Below, one piece after another: positions 27,754-38,027 of a DNA stretch of 64,000 nt (position 1 is the first letter of the stretch; the number at the start of each line of letters is the position of its first letter). The stretch comes from Pseudomonas quebecensis (GTDB lineage Bacteria > Pseudomonadota > Gammaproteobacteria > Pseudomonadales > Pseudomonadaceae). Both the position numbers and the translations under genes were made by a program. The stretch spans positions 3,905,001 to 3,969,000 of the forward strand of contig NZ_CP112866.1 in NCBI RefSeq assembly GCF_026410085.1, in the 5' to 3' direction. The notes below the pieces were generated by a model that did not search any database, had not been told where the DNA came from, and saw only the letters and a program-made list of their open reading frames with translations.

Positions 27754-28905
27754 ATGTCCGCGCACAAGACCGCACTGCTCAGTGCCTTGACCACCGCGCT
27801 GCTGGCCAGCGCCAGCCTGCAGGCCGCCGAACCGCTCAAAGCACTCGGCGCCGGCGAAGGCCAATTGGATATCGTCGCCTGGCCCGGCTATATCGAACGT
27901 GGCGAAAGCGACAAAGCCTACGATTGGGTCAGCGGTTTCGAGAAGGAAACCGGCTGCAAGGTCAATGTGAAAACCGCCGCCACCTCTGACGAAATGGTCA
28001 GCCTGATGGCCAAAGGCGGCTATGACCTGGTGACCGCCTCCGGCGATGCGTCGCTGCGGTTGATCGTCGGCAAGCGTGTGCAGCCGATCAATACGGCGCT
28101 GATTCCCAACTGGAAAAACATCGACCCGCGTCTCAAGGATGCGCCGTGGTACGTGGTCGGCCAGCAGACCTACGGCACCCCGTACCAGTGGGGGCCGAAT
28201 GTGCTGATGTACAACACCACCGTGTTCAAGACCGCACCCACCAGTTGGAGCGTGCTGTTCGCCCCGCAGAACCTGCCGGACGGCAAGCCGAACAAGGGCC
28301 GCGTGCAGGCGTATGACGGCCCGATCTACATTGCCGATGCGGCGCTGTACCTCAAGGCCACCCAGCCGGAGCTGGGCATCCAGAGCCCCTACGAACTGAC
28401 CGAAGCCCAGTACAAGGCCGTGCTTGACCTGCTGCGTGCCCAGCAACCGTTGATTCACCGCTATTGGCACGACACCACCGTGCAGATGAGTGACTTCAAG
28501 AACGAGGGCGTGGTGGCCTCCAGCGCCTGGCCATATCAGGTCAACGGGCTGGTCAACGAGAAACAACCGATCGCCTCGACTATTCCCAAGGAAGGCGCCA
28601 CCGGCTGGGCCGACACCACCATGCTGCACAGCGAGGCCAAACACCCCAACTGCGCCTACAAGTGGATGGACTGGTCGCTGCAGCCGAAGGTCCAGGGCGA
28701 TGTCGCCGCATGGTTCGGCTCGCTGCCGGCGGTGCCGGCCGCGTGCAAGGAGAGCGAACTGCTCGGCGCCGAGGGTTGCAAGACCAATGGCTTCGACCAA
28801 TTCGACAAAATCGCCTTCTGGAAAACCCCGCAGGCCGAGGGTGGCAAGTTCGTGCCGTATAGCCGCTGGACCCAGGATTACATCGCGATCATGGGCGGCC
28901 GGTAA
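27754..28905 (+). CDS. ydcS: YdcS-like polyamine ABC transporter substrate-binding protein
   Basis: A 383-residue periplasmic binding protein of the PotD/PotF group with a Sec signal peptide (cleavage near LQAAEPL, residue 24). The sequence GQLDIVAWPGYIERG followed by WVSGFEKETGC is YdcS-like, and the surrounding order (binding protein, ATPase, two permeases, aldehyde dehydrogenase) equals the E. coli ydcSTUV-patD operon. Putrescine or spermidine is the likely ligand. The ATG at 27754 has an AGAGGGAA site. Confidence 0.88.
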   Translation: MSAHKTALLSALTTALLASASLQAAEPLKALGAGEGQLDIVAWPGYIERGESDKAYDWVSGFEKETGCKVNVKTAATSDEMVSLMAKGGYDLVTASGDASLRLIVGKRVQPINTALIPNWKNIDPRLKDAPWYVVGQQTYGTPYQWGPNVLMYNTTVFKTAPTSWSVLFAPQNLPDGKPNKGRVQAYDGPIYIADAALYLKATQPELGIQSPYELTEAQYKAVLDLLRAQQPLIHRYWHDTTVQMSDFKNEGVVASSAWPYQVNGLVNEKQPIASTIPKEGATGWADTTMLHSEAKHPNCAYKWMDWSLQPKVQGDVAAWFGSLPAVPAACKESELLGAEGCKTNGFDQFDKIAFWKTPQAEGGKFVPYSRWTQDYIAIMGGR

Positions 28906-28932
28906 CGACCTTCAGGTTATTTGAAGGTCTCC

Positions 28933-28963
28933 TGTGGGAGGGGGGGGGCAAGCCCCCTCCCAC
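28933..28963. repeat. REP palindrome (single)
   Basis: A palindrome with a G9 tract, tgtgggaggggggggg / caagccccctcccac, lies between the binding-protein and ATPase genes. Its position suggests differential mRNA stability, with more binding protein than membrane parts. Confidence 0.75.
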
Positions 28964-29049
28964 GTTGACCGCACTCACAGATGTTTTGTTTTTTCAGAAG
29001 TCCAGGCCGGGCCGCTGCGACGACCCGCGCCTTTTTGGAGCACCGCACC

Positions 29050-30084
29050 ATGACGCTTGCAGTCCAATTCACCCACGTTTCCCGTCAATTCGGCGAAGTG
29101 AAGGCCGTTGACCGGGTGTCCATCGATATCCAGGACGGCGAGTTCTTTTCCATGCTCGGCCCCTCCGGCTCGGGCAAGACCACTTGCCTGCGCCTGATTG
29201 CCGGTTTCGAGCAACCGAGCGCCGGCTCGATCCGCATTCATGGCGAGGAAGCCGCCGGCCTGCCGCCGTATCAGCGCGACGTAAACACCGTGTTTCAGGA
29301 TTACGCACTGTTCCCCCATATGAATGTGCGCGACAACGTGGCCTACGGTCTGAAGGTAAAGGGCGTAGGCAAGGCCGAACGCCTCAACCGCGCCGAGGAA
29401 GCCTTGGGCATGGTGGCGCTGGGCGGCTACGGTGAGCGCAAACCCGTGCAGCTCTCCGGCGGCCAACGCCAACGGGTAGCCCTGGCCCGGGCGCTGGTCA
29501 ATCGTCCGCGCGTGCTGTTGCTCGACGAGCCATTGGGCGCCCTCGACCTCAAGCTGCGCGAACAAATGCAAAGCGAGCTGAAAAAGCTGCAACGCCAGCT
29601 CGGCATCACTTTTATCTTCGTGACCCACGACCAGACCGAAGCGCTGTCGATGTCCGACCGCGTGGCGGTGTTCAACAAGGGCCGTATCGAACAGGTCGAT
29701 ACTCCACGCAACCTGTACATGAAACCGGCCACGGCGTTCGTCGCCGAATTCGTCGGTACCTCCAACGTGATCCGCGGCGAACTGGCCCGGCGCCTGGGCG
29801 GCAGCGCCCAGCCGTTTTCGATCCGCCCGGAGCACGTGCGGTTTGCCGAAGGCCCGCTGGGCGCCGGTGATGTGGAGATCAGCGGCGTGCTGCATGACAT
29901 CCAGTACCAGGGCAGCGCCACCCGCTTTGAGCTGAAATTGGACAACGGCCAGACCCTGAACATCAGCCAGGCCAACAACCAGTGGCTGGACACCAGCGGC
30001 GCCCATCAGGTCGGCCAGCCCCTCACCGCGCGTTGGGCGCGGGAAGCCATGACGCCGCTGACTGACAGCGCAGGCGAGGTGTGA
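29050..30084 (+). CDS. ydcT: Polyamine ABC transporter ATPase (YdcT/PotA-like)
   Basis: A 344-residue ABC ATPase: Walker A GPSGSGKTT (about 38-46), Q loop, signature LSGGQRQRVALARAL near 137, Walker B VLLLDEPLGALD near 160, H-loop THDQTEAL, and a C-terminal TOBE domain that starts near 260. The start MTLAVQFTHVS at 29050 fits the family. The next gene begins one base after the stop. Confidence 0.93.
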   Translation: MTLAVQFTHVSRQFGEVKAVDRVSIDIQDGEFFSMLGPSGSGKTTCLRLIAGFEQPSAGSIRIHGEEAAGLPPYQRDVNTVFQDYALFPHMNVRDNVAYGLKVKGVGKAERLNRAEEALGMVALGGYGERKPVQLSGGQRQRVALARALVNRPRVLLLDEPLGALDLKLREQMQSELKKLQRQLGITFIFVTHDQTEALSMSDRVAVFNKGRIEQVDTPRNLYMKPATAFVAEFVGTSNVIRGELARRLGGSAQPFSIRPEHVRFAEGPLGAGDVEISGVLHDIQYQGSATRFELKLDNGQTLNISQANNQWLDTSGAHQVGQPLTARWAREAMTPLTDSAGEV

Positions 30085-30085
30085 C

Positions 30086-31018
30086 ATGAGCCTGGCCCTT
30101 TCCCAACACGCGCCGATGCGCAGGTTTTCCAACCTGCTGTACCGCAAGCCCAACCTGTACCTGGCAATGCTGCTGGTGCCGCCGCTGATCTGGTTCGGCG
30201 CGATCTACCTGGGGTCGTTGCTGACCCTGCTGTGGCAGGGCTTCTACACCTTCGATGACTTCACCATGGCGGTCACTCCAGACCTCACCTTGGCCAACTT
30301 CGCCGCGCTGTTCCAGCCGTCGAACTTCGACATCATCCTGCGCACCCTGAGCATGGCGATCGTGGTGTCGATTGCCAGCGCCATTGTCGCCTTCCCGATT
30401 GCGTACTACATGGCGCGCTACACCACCGGCAAGACCAAGGCGTTTTTCTACATCGCCGTGATGATGCCGATGTGGGCCAGTTACATCGTCAAGGCCTACG
30501 CCTGGACCCTGCTGCTGGCCAAGGGCGGCGTGGCGCAGTGGTTTGTGCAGCACCTGGGGCTGGAGCCGCTGCTGCATTTCGTGCTGGGCATCCCCGGCGT
30601 GGGCGGCAGCACCTTGAGCACCTCGCACCTGGGACGGTTCATGGTGTTCGTCTATATCTGGCTGCCGTTCATGATTCTGCCGATTCAGGCGTCCCTGGAG
30701 CGTTTGCCGCCGTCGTTGCTGCAAGCCTCGGCCGACCTGGGGGCCAAGCCGCGCCAGACCTTTATGCAGGTGATTCTGCCGCTGTCGGTGCCGGGGATCG
30801 CCGCCGGGTCGATCTTCACGTTCTCGCTGACCCTGGGCGACTTTATCGTGCCGCAACTGGTGGGCCCGCCGGGCTACTTCGTCGGCGGCATGGTGTACGC
30901 GCAGCAAGGTGCCATCGGCAATATGCCCATGGCGGCGGCGTTCACCCTGGTGCCGATCGTGCTGATCGCGATTTACCTGTCCATCGTCAAACGCCTGGGG
31001 GCCTTCGATGCACTCTGA
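30086..31018 (+). CDS. ydcU: Polyamine ABC transporter permease (YdcU-like)
   Basis: A 310-residue inner-membrane permease with about six membrane segments, the first at residues 22-47 ([20 protein letters not shown]), and the EAA-loop region near 215 ([24 protein letters not shown]). It pairs with the next permease, whose start overlaps this stop by 11 bases. Confidence 0.92.
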   Translation: MSLALSQHAPMRRFSNLLYRKPNLYLAMLLVPPLIWFGAIYLGSLLTLLWQGFYTFDDFTMAVTPDLTLANFAALFQPSNFDIILRTLSMAIVVSIASAIVAFPIAYYMARYTTGKTKAFFYIAVMMPMWASYIVKAYAWTLLLAKGGVAQWFVQHLGLEPLLHFVLGIPGVGGSTLSTSHLGRFMVFVYIWLPFMILPIQASLERLPPSLLQASADLGAKPRQTFMQVILPLSVPGIAAGSIFTFSLTLGDFIVPQLVGPPGYFVGGMVYAQQGAIGNMPMAAAFTLVPIVLIAIYLSIVKRLGAFDAL

Positions 31019-31817
31019 AAAAGCCACTCTCGGTTTGCGCATGGCCGCCTGGGGCGGCCTGTTATTCCTGCACTTTCCGATCCTGATCATCTTCCTCTAC
31101 GCCTTCAACACCGAAGAAGCCGCGTTCAGCTTTCCGCCCCAGGGCTTTACCCTGAAGTGGTTCAGCGTGGCGTTCGCACGGCCCGACGTGCTGGAAGCGA
31201 TCAAGTTGTCGCTGCAGATCGCTGCCATCGCCACCCTGATCGCCATGGTGCTCGGCACGCTGGCCTCGGCGGCCTTGTATCGACGGGAGTTCTTCGGCAA
31301 ACAGGGCGTGTCGCTGATGCTGATCCTGCCGATTGCGCTGCCGGGGATCATCACCGGTATCGCTCTGCTGGCGACGTTCAAGACCCTGGGCATCGAGCCG
31401 GGGATGTTCACCATCATCGTCGGCCACGCGACCTTTTGCGTGGTGATTGTCTACAACAACGTCATCGCGCGCCTGCGCCGCACCTCCCACAGCCTGATCG
31501 AGGCGTCGATGGACCTGGGCGCCGACGGCTGGCAGACGTTCCGCTACATCATCATGCCCAACCTGGGCTCGGCGTTGCTGGCCGGCGGCATGCTCGCGTT
31601 TGCGCTGTCGTTCGACGAAATCATCGTCACCACCTTCACCGCCGGGCATGAACGCACCTTGCCGCTGTGGTTGCTCAACCAGTTGAGCCGGCCACGGGAT
31701 GTGCCGGTGACCAACGTGGTGGCGATGCTGGTGATGCTGGTGACGATGTTCCCGATCCTGGGCGCTTATTACTTGACCCGCGGCGGTGAAAGCGTGGCGG
31801 GGAGTGGCGGTAAATAA
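31008..31817 (+). CDS. ydcV: Polyamine ABC transporter permease (YdcV-like)
   Basis: A 269-residue inner-membrane permease, six predicted membrane segments, EAA loop near residue 160 ([24 protein letters not shown]). It is the second channel-forming subunit of the importer. Its ATG lies inside the preceding gene. The gap to patD holds a REPIN. Confidence 0.92.
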   Translation: MHSEKATLGLRMAAWGGLLFLHFPILIIFLYAFNTEEAAFSFPPQGFTLKWFSVAFARPDVLEAIKLSLQIAAIATLIAMVLGTLASAALYRREFFGKQGVSLMLILPIALPGIITGIALLATFKTLGIEPGMFTIIVGHATFCVVIVYNNVIARLRRTSHSLIEASMDLGADGWQTFRYIIMPNLGSALLAGGMLAFALSFDEIIVTTFTAGHERTLPLWLLNQLSRPRDVPVTNVVAMLVMLVTMFPILGAYYLTRGGESVAGSGGK

Positions 31818-31845
31818 CTTGGCCACTGAAGGAACGCGGTTCAAA

Positions 31846-31934
31846 TGTGGGAGGGGGCTTGCCCCCGATAGCGGTGTGACAGCCAACACAGCTGTCACTG
31901 AACCACTGGCATCGGGGGCAAGCCCCCTCCCACA
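31846..31934. repeat. REPIN (inverted REP doublet)
   Basis: Two REP arms (tgtgggagggggcttgcccc and its reverse complement) face each other over about 35 bases of spacer that is itself partly paired (gtgtgacag / ctgtcac). It lies between the permease gene and patD. Such doublets are mobilised by RAYT transposases elsewhere in the genome. Confidence 0.92.
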
Positions 31935-31987
31935 TTTAAATCCGGTTTCTTCAGGGAAATAACACGCGTTTTTTGGAGGACTCAATC

Positions 31988-33412
31988 ATGCAAACCAAAC
32001 TGCTGATCAACGGCCAACTGGTACAAGGCGAAGGCCCGGCACAAGCGGTGTTCAACCCGGCCCTGGGCCGTGTGCTGGTGGAAATCAACGAAGCCAGCGA
32101 AGCCCAGGTCGACGCCGCCGTGCGGGCCGCCGATGCCGCGTTTGAGAACTGGTCGCAGACCGCGCCCAAGGACCGCTCGCTGCTGTTGCTCAAATTGGCC
32201 GACGCCATCGAAGCCCACGGTGAAGAGCTGGCCAAACTGGAGTCGGACAATTGCGGCAAACCCTACAGCGCCGCGCTCAACGACGAGATCCCGGCGATTG
32301 CCGACGTGTTCCGCTTTTTTGCCGGCGCCAGCCGCTGCATGAGCGGTTCGGCCGGCGGCGAATACTTGCCCGGCCATACCTCGATGATCCGCCGCGATCC
32401 GGTAGGCGTGATCGCGTCCATCGCGCCGTGGAACTACCCGCTGATGATGGTCGCGTGGAAAATCGCCCCGGCCCTGGCCGCCGGTAATACCGTGGTGCTC
32501 AAACCGTCGGAGCAAACCCCACTGACGGCGTTGCGCATGGTGGAACTGGCGTCGGAGATCTTCCCGGCCGGCGTGCTCAATCTGGTGTTCGGCCGTGGCC
32601 CGACCGTGGGCAGCCCACTGGTGCAGCACCCGAAAGTACGCATGGTGTCACTGACCGGTTCCATCGCCACCGGCGCGAACATCATCGCCAACACTGCCGA
32701 CAGCGTGAAACGCATGCACATGGAGCTGGGCGGCAAGGCACCGGTGATTATCTTCAACGATGCGGACATCGACGCCGCCGTTGAAGGCATCCGCACCTTC
32801 GGCTTCTACAACGCCGGCCAGGACTGCACGGCGGCGTGCCGCATCTATGCCCAGGCGGACATTTACGACGCGTTTGTCGAGAAGCTCGGCGCGGCGGTCG
32901 CCAGCATCAAGTACGGTTTGCAGGATGACCCGAACACCGAGCTGGGGCCATTGATCACCGCGCAACACCGCGACCGCGTGGCCGGGTTTGTCGAACGTGC
33001 CGTGGCACAACCGCATATCCGTTTGATCACCGGCGGCAAGGCCGTGGACGGCAATGGGTTCTTCTTTGAACCGACCGTGCTGGCCGACGCCCAGCAGGAC
33101 GACGAAATCGTGCGCCGCGAGGTGTTCGGGCCAGTGGTGTCAGTGACCAAGTTCAACGACGAAGCCCAGGTGCTGGGTTGGGCCAACGATTCGGACTACG
33201 GCCTGGCCTCGTCGGTATGGACAGCCGACGTAGGCCGCGCCCATCGCCTGGCCGCGCGCCTGCAGTACGGCTGCACCTGGGTAAATACCCACTTTATGCT
33301 CGTCAGCGAAATGCCTCACGGCGGTCAGAAACTGTCGGGGTATGGCAAGGACATGTCCATGTATGGCCTGGAGGACTACACCACGGTCCGGCATGTGATG
33401 TTCAAGCACTGA
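31988..33412 (+). CDS. patD: Gamma-aminobutyraldehyde dehydrogenase
   Basis: A 474-residue aldehyde dehydrogenase, exactly the length of E. coli PatD/YdcW. Catalytic Cys280 lies in [13 protein letters not shown] and Glu246 in MELGGKAP; the C-terminal end [15 protein letters not shown] is typical. It oxidises 4-aminobutyraldehyde to GABA in putrescine/spermidine catabolism. The ATG at 31988 (GGAGGA site) matches the family start. It is flanked by the transporter genes and spdH. Confidence 0.94.
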   Translation: MQTKLLINGQLVQGEGPAQAVFNPALGRVLVEINEASEAQVDAAVRAADAAFENWSQTAPKDRSLLLLKLADAIEAHGEELAKLESDNCGKPYSAALNDEIPAIADVFRFFAGASRCMSGSAGGEYLPGHTSMIRRDPVGVIASIAPWNYPLMMVAWKIAPALAAGNTVVLKPSEQTPLTALRMVELASEIFPAGVLNLVFGRGPTVGSPLVQHPKVRMVSLTGSIATGANIIANTADSVKRMHMELGGKAPVIIFNDADIDAAVEGIRTFGFYNAGQDCTAACRIYAQADIYDAFVEKLGAAVASIKYGLQDDPNTELGPLITAQHRDRVAGFVERAVAQPHIRLITGGKAVDGNGFFFEPTVLADAQQDDEIVRREVFGPVVSVTKFNDEAQVLGWANDSDYGLASSVWTADVGRAHRLAARLQYGCTWVNTHFMLVSEMPHGGQKLSGYGKDMSMYGLEDYTTVRHVMFKH

Positions 33413-33478
33413 TTCGCCGCCACCCCCTGCACGCAGGCTCTTGCAGGGGGCTCATAACAATAATTTTCAGGAATGCCC

Positions 33479-35341
33479 ATGGACATCACCCGCCGCGACT
33501 TCCTCAACGGCGTCGCCATCACCGTCGCTGCCGGCATGACGCCGCTGCAGATCCTTCGGGCCGCGCCCGACGGTCGCTATTACCCACCCGCCCTCACCGG
33601 CCTGCGCGGCAGCCATGTCGGCGCCTTCGAAATGGCGCACCAGATGGGTTGGGAAAAGAAAGTCTTCGACACCGATAAATTGCCCATCACCGAGCACTAT
33701 GACCTGGTGGTGGTCGGCGGTGGCCTGAGCGGCTTGTCGGCGGCGTGGTTCTACCGCGAGAAACATCCGAATGCGAAAATCCTGATCCTGGAGAACCACG
33801 ACGACTTCGGCGGCCACGCCAAGCGCAATGAGTTCCAGGCCGGCGGCCGCATGATCATCGGCTACGGCGGCAGTGAGGCCTTCCAGTCGCCCAACCACCT
33901 GTTCAGCAAACCGGTGAACGGCCTGCTGAAAAAACTCGGGGTGACTATCAAGCGCTTCGAAACGGCCTTCGACCGCCAGTTCTACCCAAACCTGGGGCTG
34001 TCGCGGGGGGTGTTCTTCGACAAGGAGAATTTCGGCGAAGACAAACTGGTGACCGGCGACCCGACGCCGATGGTGGCTGACGACATCGCCCCGGACCAGT
34101 TGCATGCGCGTGCCCTCGGTGACTTCATCAATGACTTCCCACTGCCGACCGCCGACCGCCAGGCGCTGATCGAGCTGCACACCGCCCCCAGGGACTACCT
34201 GCCCGGCAAGAATGCCAAGGAAAAGGCTGACTACCTGGCAGCCACCAGCTACCGGGATTTCCTGCTCAAGAACGTGGGATTGTCGCAAGGCGCGGTGAAG
34301 TATTTTCAGAGCCGTACCAACGATTTCATGGCCTTGAGCATCGATGCCGTGGCTGCGTCCGATGCCTACAATGTGGGTTTCCCAGGTTTTGGCGGAATGA
34401 ATCTGGCACCTATCAGCGAAGAAGCCGCCGCAGAAATGGAAGAGCCCTACATCTACCATTTCCCGGACGGCAATGCGTCGCTCGCACGCCTCCTGGTGCG
34501 CAGCCTGATTCCCGGTGTGGCACCAGGGCACAGCATGGACGATATCGTGCTGGCGGCCTTCGACTACGCCAGGCTCGATCAACCCAAGGCACCGGTGCGC
34601 CTGCGTTTGAACAGCACGGCGGTGAGCGTGCGCAATGTCGGCGATGGCGTGCATATCGGCTACAGCCGAGGCGGACAACTCGCCCAGGTGCGCGGCAAAC
34701 GCTGCATCCTGGCCTGCTACAACATGATGATTCCTTACCTGCTCAAAGGCCTGCCCGCGCCTCAGGCCCACGCCTTGAGCCAAAACGTGAAATTCCCGCT
34801 GGTGTACACCAAGGTAGTGATCCGAAATTGGCAAGCGTTTCAGAAGCTGGGGGTGCATGAAATCTACGCGGCCACCCAGCCGTACAGCCGCATCAAACTG
34901 GACTACCCGGTGAGCATGGGCGGTTACGACCACCCGCGCGACCCCACGCAACCGATCGGCCTGCACATGGTCTACGTGCCCACCAGCCCCAACAGCGGCA
35001 TGAACGCCCGCGATCAGGCCCGCGCCGGACGTGGCCGCTTGTATGGGCAGACATTCGAGCAACTGGAAGCGCAGTTGCGTGACCAACTGCAACGCATGCT
35101 CGGTCCGGGCGGGTTCAATCATGAGACGGATATTCTGGCGATCACAGTGAATCGCTGGTCCCACGGCTATGCGTATTTTTCCAACAGCCTGTTCGATGAC
35201 GCCGACGAAAGCGAAGCGCTGATGAACCTGGCGCGCAAACCCCTGGGGCATGTGAGCATCGCCAACTCGGACGCGGCGTGGAGTGCGTACGCCCATGCGG
35301 CGATCGACGAGGCGTACCGAGCCGTGGGCGAAGTGGCCTGA
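33479..35341 (+). CDS. spdH: Spermidine dehydrogenase-like flavoprotein
   Basis: A 620-residue FAD-dependent amine dehydrogenase resembling P. aeruginosa SpdH, which cleaves spermidine to 1,3-diaminopropane and 4-aminobutyraldehyde. The N terminus ITRRDFLNGVAI is a twin-arginine-type export signal. The FAD-binding Rossmann motif VVVGGGLSGLSAAWF is at 78-92. ATG 33479 is preferred because AGGA lies six bases upstream; an ATG two codons earlier overlaps it. Its aminoaldehyde product is the substrate expected for the two PatD-type enzymes upstream, so the whole cluster forms one pathway. Confidence 0.9.
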   Translation: MDITRRDFLNGVAITVAAGMTPLQILRAAPDGRYYPPALTGLRGSHVGAFEMAHQMGWEKKVFDTDKLPITEHYDLVVVGGGLSGLSAAWFYREKHPNAKILILENHDDFGGHAKRNEFQAGGRMIIGYGGSEAFQSPNHLFSKPVNGLLKKLGVTIKRFETAFDRQFYPNLGLSRGVFFDKENFGEDKLVTGDPTPMVADDIAPDQLHARALGDFINDFPLPTADRQALIELHTAPRDYLPGKNAKEKADYLAATSYRDFLLKNVGLSQGAVKYFQSRTNDFMALSIDAVAASDAYNVGFPGFGGMNLAPISEEAAAEMEEPYIYHFPDGNASLARLLVRSLIPGVAPGHSMDDIVLAAFDYARLDQPKAPVRLRLNSTAVSVRNVGDGVHIGYSRGGQLAQVRGKRCILACYNMMIPYLLKGLPAPQAHALSQNVKFPLVYTKVVIRNWQAFQKLGVHEIYAATQPYSRIKLDYPVSMGGYDHPRDPTQPIGLHMVYVPTSPNSGMNARDQARAGRGRLYGQTFEQLEAQLRDQLQRMLGPGGFNHETDILAITVNRWSHGYAYFSNSLFDDADESEALMNLARKPLGHVSIANSDAAWSAYAHAAIDEAYRAVGEVA

Positions 35342-35698
35342 AACACACCTCTGACCGACAATACAAAACTCTTTGTGGGAGGGGGCTTGCCCCCGATAGC
35401 AGTGGGTCAGCACTGAAATAGTTGGCTGATACACCGCTATCGGGGGGCAAGCCTGCTCCCACATTGGATTTTCATAATTCTTGAGTAATGTGTTCGTCCA
35501 CAGCCCCGGAAATGTCTTGTCGCATTTGCAATGCCATCACCCCGCCACCAATCAATTTTCCTCCTCCACCGAACCGCTTAAGCTATCCGGCGTCTGTTTA
35601 ATGTCCGTAGCGTTTGGCCGAAGGCATGTCCGAACCGTATTTTCTGATCCAGCACGTGCCAGGAACGGCGCGGGATTTGCTCACGACAGGTTGTCTCT
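35342..35698. other. Gene-free stretch before opgD
   Basis: This 357-base gap holds a REPIN (35374-35463), then about 235 bases without a supported gene. The short tctcacgacagg-like sequence before the opgD ATG is a weak ribosome-binding site. No promoter could be assigned with confidence. Confidence 0.5.
35374..35463. repeat. REPIN (inverted REP doublet, one arm mutated)
   Basis: The left arm tgtgggagggggcttgcccc faces a right arm that carries substitutions (gcaagcctgctcccaca) and an extra G. It lies downstream of spdH. The mismatched arm suggests decay or a hybrid of two REP subfamilies. Confidence 0.88.
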
Positions 35699-37324
35699 AT
35701 GCATCGCAGGAATTTGCTCAAAGCGTCCATGGCCATTGCGGCTTATACCGGTCTGTCGGCCAGCGGGCTGCTCGCTGCCCAGGCCTGGGCCGGGAACCGC
35801 GCCGCCGATGGCAAAGCCGTGGCGTTCGACTTCGAAACGCTCAAGGCCCAGGCCAAACAACTGGCCGCAACCGCCTACAAAGACACCAAACAAGTACTGC
35901 CGCCGACGCTGGCGACCATGACTCCGCAGAACTTCAACGCGATCGGCTACGACGGCAACCATTCGCTGTGGAAAGAACTCAATGGCCAGCTCGACGTGCA
36001 ATTCTTCCACGTCGGCATGGGTTTCAAGACGCCGGTGCGCATGCACAGCGTCGACCCCAAGACGCGTGAAGCGCGTGAGGTGCATTTCCGCCCTTCACTG
36101 TTCAACTATGAAAAAACCACGGTCGACACCCAACAGCTGACCGGCGACCTGGGTTTCTCCGGCTTCAAACTGTTCAAGGCGCCGGAGCTGGACCGTCATG
36201 ACGTGCTGTCGTTTCTCGGCGCCAGTTACTTCCGCGCGGTCGATTCCACCGGTCAGTACGGGTTATCCGCCCGCGGTCTGGCGATCGACACCTACGCGAA
36301 AAAGCGTGAAGAGTTTCCCGATTTCACGCAGTTCTGGTTCGAGACCCCGGACAAGAACGCCACCCGCTTTGTGGTCTACGCCCTGCTCGATTCGCCGAGC
36401 GCCACGGGTGCCTATCGCTTCGATATCGACTGCCAGGCCAACCAGGTCGTGATGGCCATCGACGCGCATATCAATGCGCGCACCGCAATCGAGCAACTGG
36501 GCATCGCGGCGATGACCAGCATGTTCAGTTGCGGCACCCACGAGCGCCGCATGTGCGACACCATCCACCCGCAGATCCACGATTCGGACCGCCTGGCCAT
36601 GTGGCGCGGCAACGGCGAGTGGGTCTGCCGTCCGTTGAACAACCCGGCCAAGTTGCAATTCAACGCATTCGCCGACACCGACCCGAAAGGCTTCGGCCTG
36701 GTGCAGACCGACCATGAGTTCGCCAGCTACCAGGACACCGTGGACTGGTACAGCAAACGCCCAAGCCTGTGGGTAGAACCCACGACAGCCTGGGGTGAAG
36801 GTTCGATCGACTTGCTGGAAATTCCCACCACCGGCGAAACCCTGGACAACATCGTGGCCTTCTGGACCCCGAAAAAACCGGTGGCCGCCGGCGATTCGCT
36901 CAACTACGGCTACAAACTGTACTGGAGCGCCCTGCCGCCGGTAAGCACGCCGCTGGCGCAGGTGGATGCCACCCGCTCCGGCATGGGCGGTTTTACCGAG
37001 GGCTGGGCACCGGGCGAGCATTATCCAGAGGTATGGGCACGGCGTTTTGCCGTGGACTTCAAAGGCGGCGGCCTGGACCGCCTGCCGGCCGGCACCGGGA
37101 TCGAACCGGTGGTCACCTGCTCCCACGGCGAGGTAAAGGATTTCAGCGTGCTGGTGCTCGACAACATCAAGGGCTACCGCATTCTGTTTGACTGGTACCC
37201 GACCAGCGACAGCGTGGAGCCGGTGGAATTGCGCCTGTTCATTCGCACCCAGGACCGCACCTTGAGCGAAACCTGGCTGTACCAGTACTTTCCGCCGGCA
37301 CCGGAGCAGCGCAAGTACACGTGA
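35699..37324 (+). CDS. opgD: Glucan biosynthesis protein OpgD
   Basis: A 541-residue periplasmic protein of the OpgD/OpgG family, which shapes osmoregulated periplasmic glucans; members have been shown to act on beta-1,2-glucan. The N terminus [17 protein letters not shown] is a Tat signal, with the mature part starting near residue 32. Family landmarks are [11 protein letters not shown] near 155, [13 protein letters not shown] near 235 and [13 protein letters not shown] near 450. It is alone here; opgGH is not in the window. Confidence 0.95.
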   Translation: MHRRNLLKASMAIAAYTGLSASGLLAAQAWAGNRAADGKAVAFDFETLKAQAKQLAATAYKDTKQVLPPTLATMTPQNFNAIGYDGNHSLWKELNGQLDVQFFHVGMGFKTPVRMHSVDPKTREAREVHFRPSLFNYEKTTVDTQQLTGDLGFSGFKLFKAPELDRHDVLSFLGASYFRAVDSTGQYGLSARGLAIDTYAKKREEFPDFTQFWFETPDKNATRFVVYALLDSPSATGAYRFDIDCQANQVVMAIDAHINARTAIEQLGIAAMTSMFSCGTHERRMCDTIHPQIHDSDRLAMWRGNGEWVCRPLNNPAKLQFNAFADTDPKGFGLVQTDHEFASYQDTVDWYSKRPSLWVEPTTAWGEGSIDLLEIPTTGETLDNIVAFWTPKKPVAAGDSLNYGYKLYWSALPPVSTPLAQVDATRSGMGGFTEGWAPGEHYPEVWARRFAVDFKGGGLDRLPAGTGIEPVVTCSHGEVKDFSVLVLDNIKGYRILFDWYPTSDSVEPVELRLFIRTQDRTLSETWLYQYFPPAPEQRKYT

Positions 37325-37367
37325 TAACAAGGGGGGAGCACCCGCTCCCCCCTGACTGGAGGGCGGA

Positions 37368-37553
37368 TCAGAACCGCGACACGCTTTTCATCGCGCCAAT
37401 CAAATAGCGCATGGCCACCTGATCGTCCTCCGTCAATGCGCGATACTGCGCCAGCAGTTCCACTTCGTCCGAACTCAACCTTCGCCCCCGCAAAGACACC
37501 CTGCGCGTCAGAAATGACGTCACCACACCCGCTACACCAAAGGACTTGGCCAT
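37368..37553 (-). CDS. Small conserved hypothetical protein (61 aa)
   Basis: A 61-residue protein (MAKSFGVAGVVTSFL to MKSVSRF). An AGGAG site nine bases before the ATG and a clean C-terminal helical segment (SSDEVELLAQYRALTEDD) support a real gene. That segment resembles the C-terminal tail of some XRE-type regulators but there is no HTH. It is convergent with opgD. Function unknown. Confidence 0.65.
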   Translation of the reverse strand: MAKSFGVAGVVTSFLTRRVSLRGRRLSSDEVELLAQYRALTEDDQVAMRYLIGAMKSVSRF

Positions 37554-37775
37554 GGACTGCTTCTCCTGATATCGAACAACTACTCCTTGCGCCCATCACC
37601 TGCGTCCCGTGAAGCGCAACGCCCCGACGGCAAGCCGACTGACTTCCCGGGCCAGAAATCAGGCTTACCGTAAGCGTAGAAACAATCTCGCAGCGCGTGG
37701 GATTTTTTTAGAGTATTCACTTAAAAAAATACTTGGGTAACAAATACCTACAGCCTTTTCCCCATCGCGAGGCGT

Positions 37776-38027
37776 AAAAAAACCCACCGGGTCAGGGCAA
37801 TGCCAGTCAGTTTAAGGAGGAACATTGTAACTGTGGTGAGCGGGCTTGCCCCGCGTTGGGCTGCGCAGCAGCCCCAATAGGAGCGTCGCAGTATGCGAGG
37901 CAGCTCCGGGACTATGTTTTGGGGCTGCTTCGCAGCCCAACGCGGGGCAAGCCCGCTCGCCACAGGGTACTGGTTGCCCGTTCCGTCTCTTAACTGACCG
38001 GCATTGACCGGGTCAGGGTGGGTTTTG
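37776..38027. repeat. Nested inverted repeat: old hairpin split by a REPIN
   Basis: The outer arms aaaaccca (37779-37786) and tgggtttt (38019-38026), and the inner arms 37798-37816 and 37989-38006 (cttaactgaccggcattg, one mismatch and one gap), are inverted, while the 12-mer accgggtcaggg lies between them as a direct repeat at 37786-37797 and 38007-38018. A REPIN occupies the centre. On the minus strand the outer stem ends in T7, so it could still terminate the reductase gene at 38040. Confidence 0.75.
37832..37964. repeat. REPIN (inverted REP doublet, gtgagcgggcttgccccgcg type)
   Basis: The arms tgtggtgagcgggcttgccc and its near reverse complement enclose a further palindrome, gttgggctgcgcagcagcccc versus ggggctgcttcgcagcccaac. 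This is a different REP subfamily from the gtgggaggggg type elsewhere in the window. Confidence 0.9.

Noticed and set aside
37832..37964. REP doublets as a possible CRISPR array
   Set aside because: The units are inverted pairs, not regularly spaced direct repeats, and no cas gene is present.
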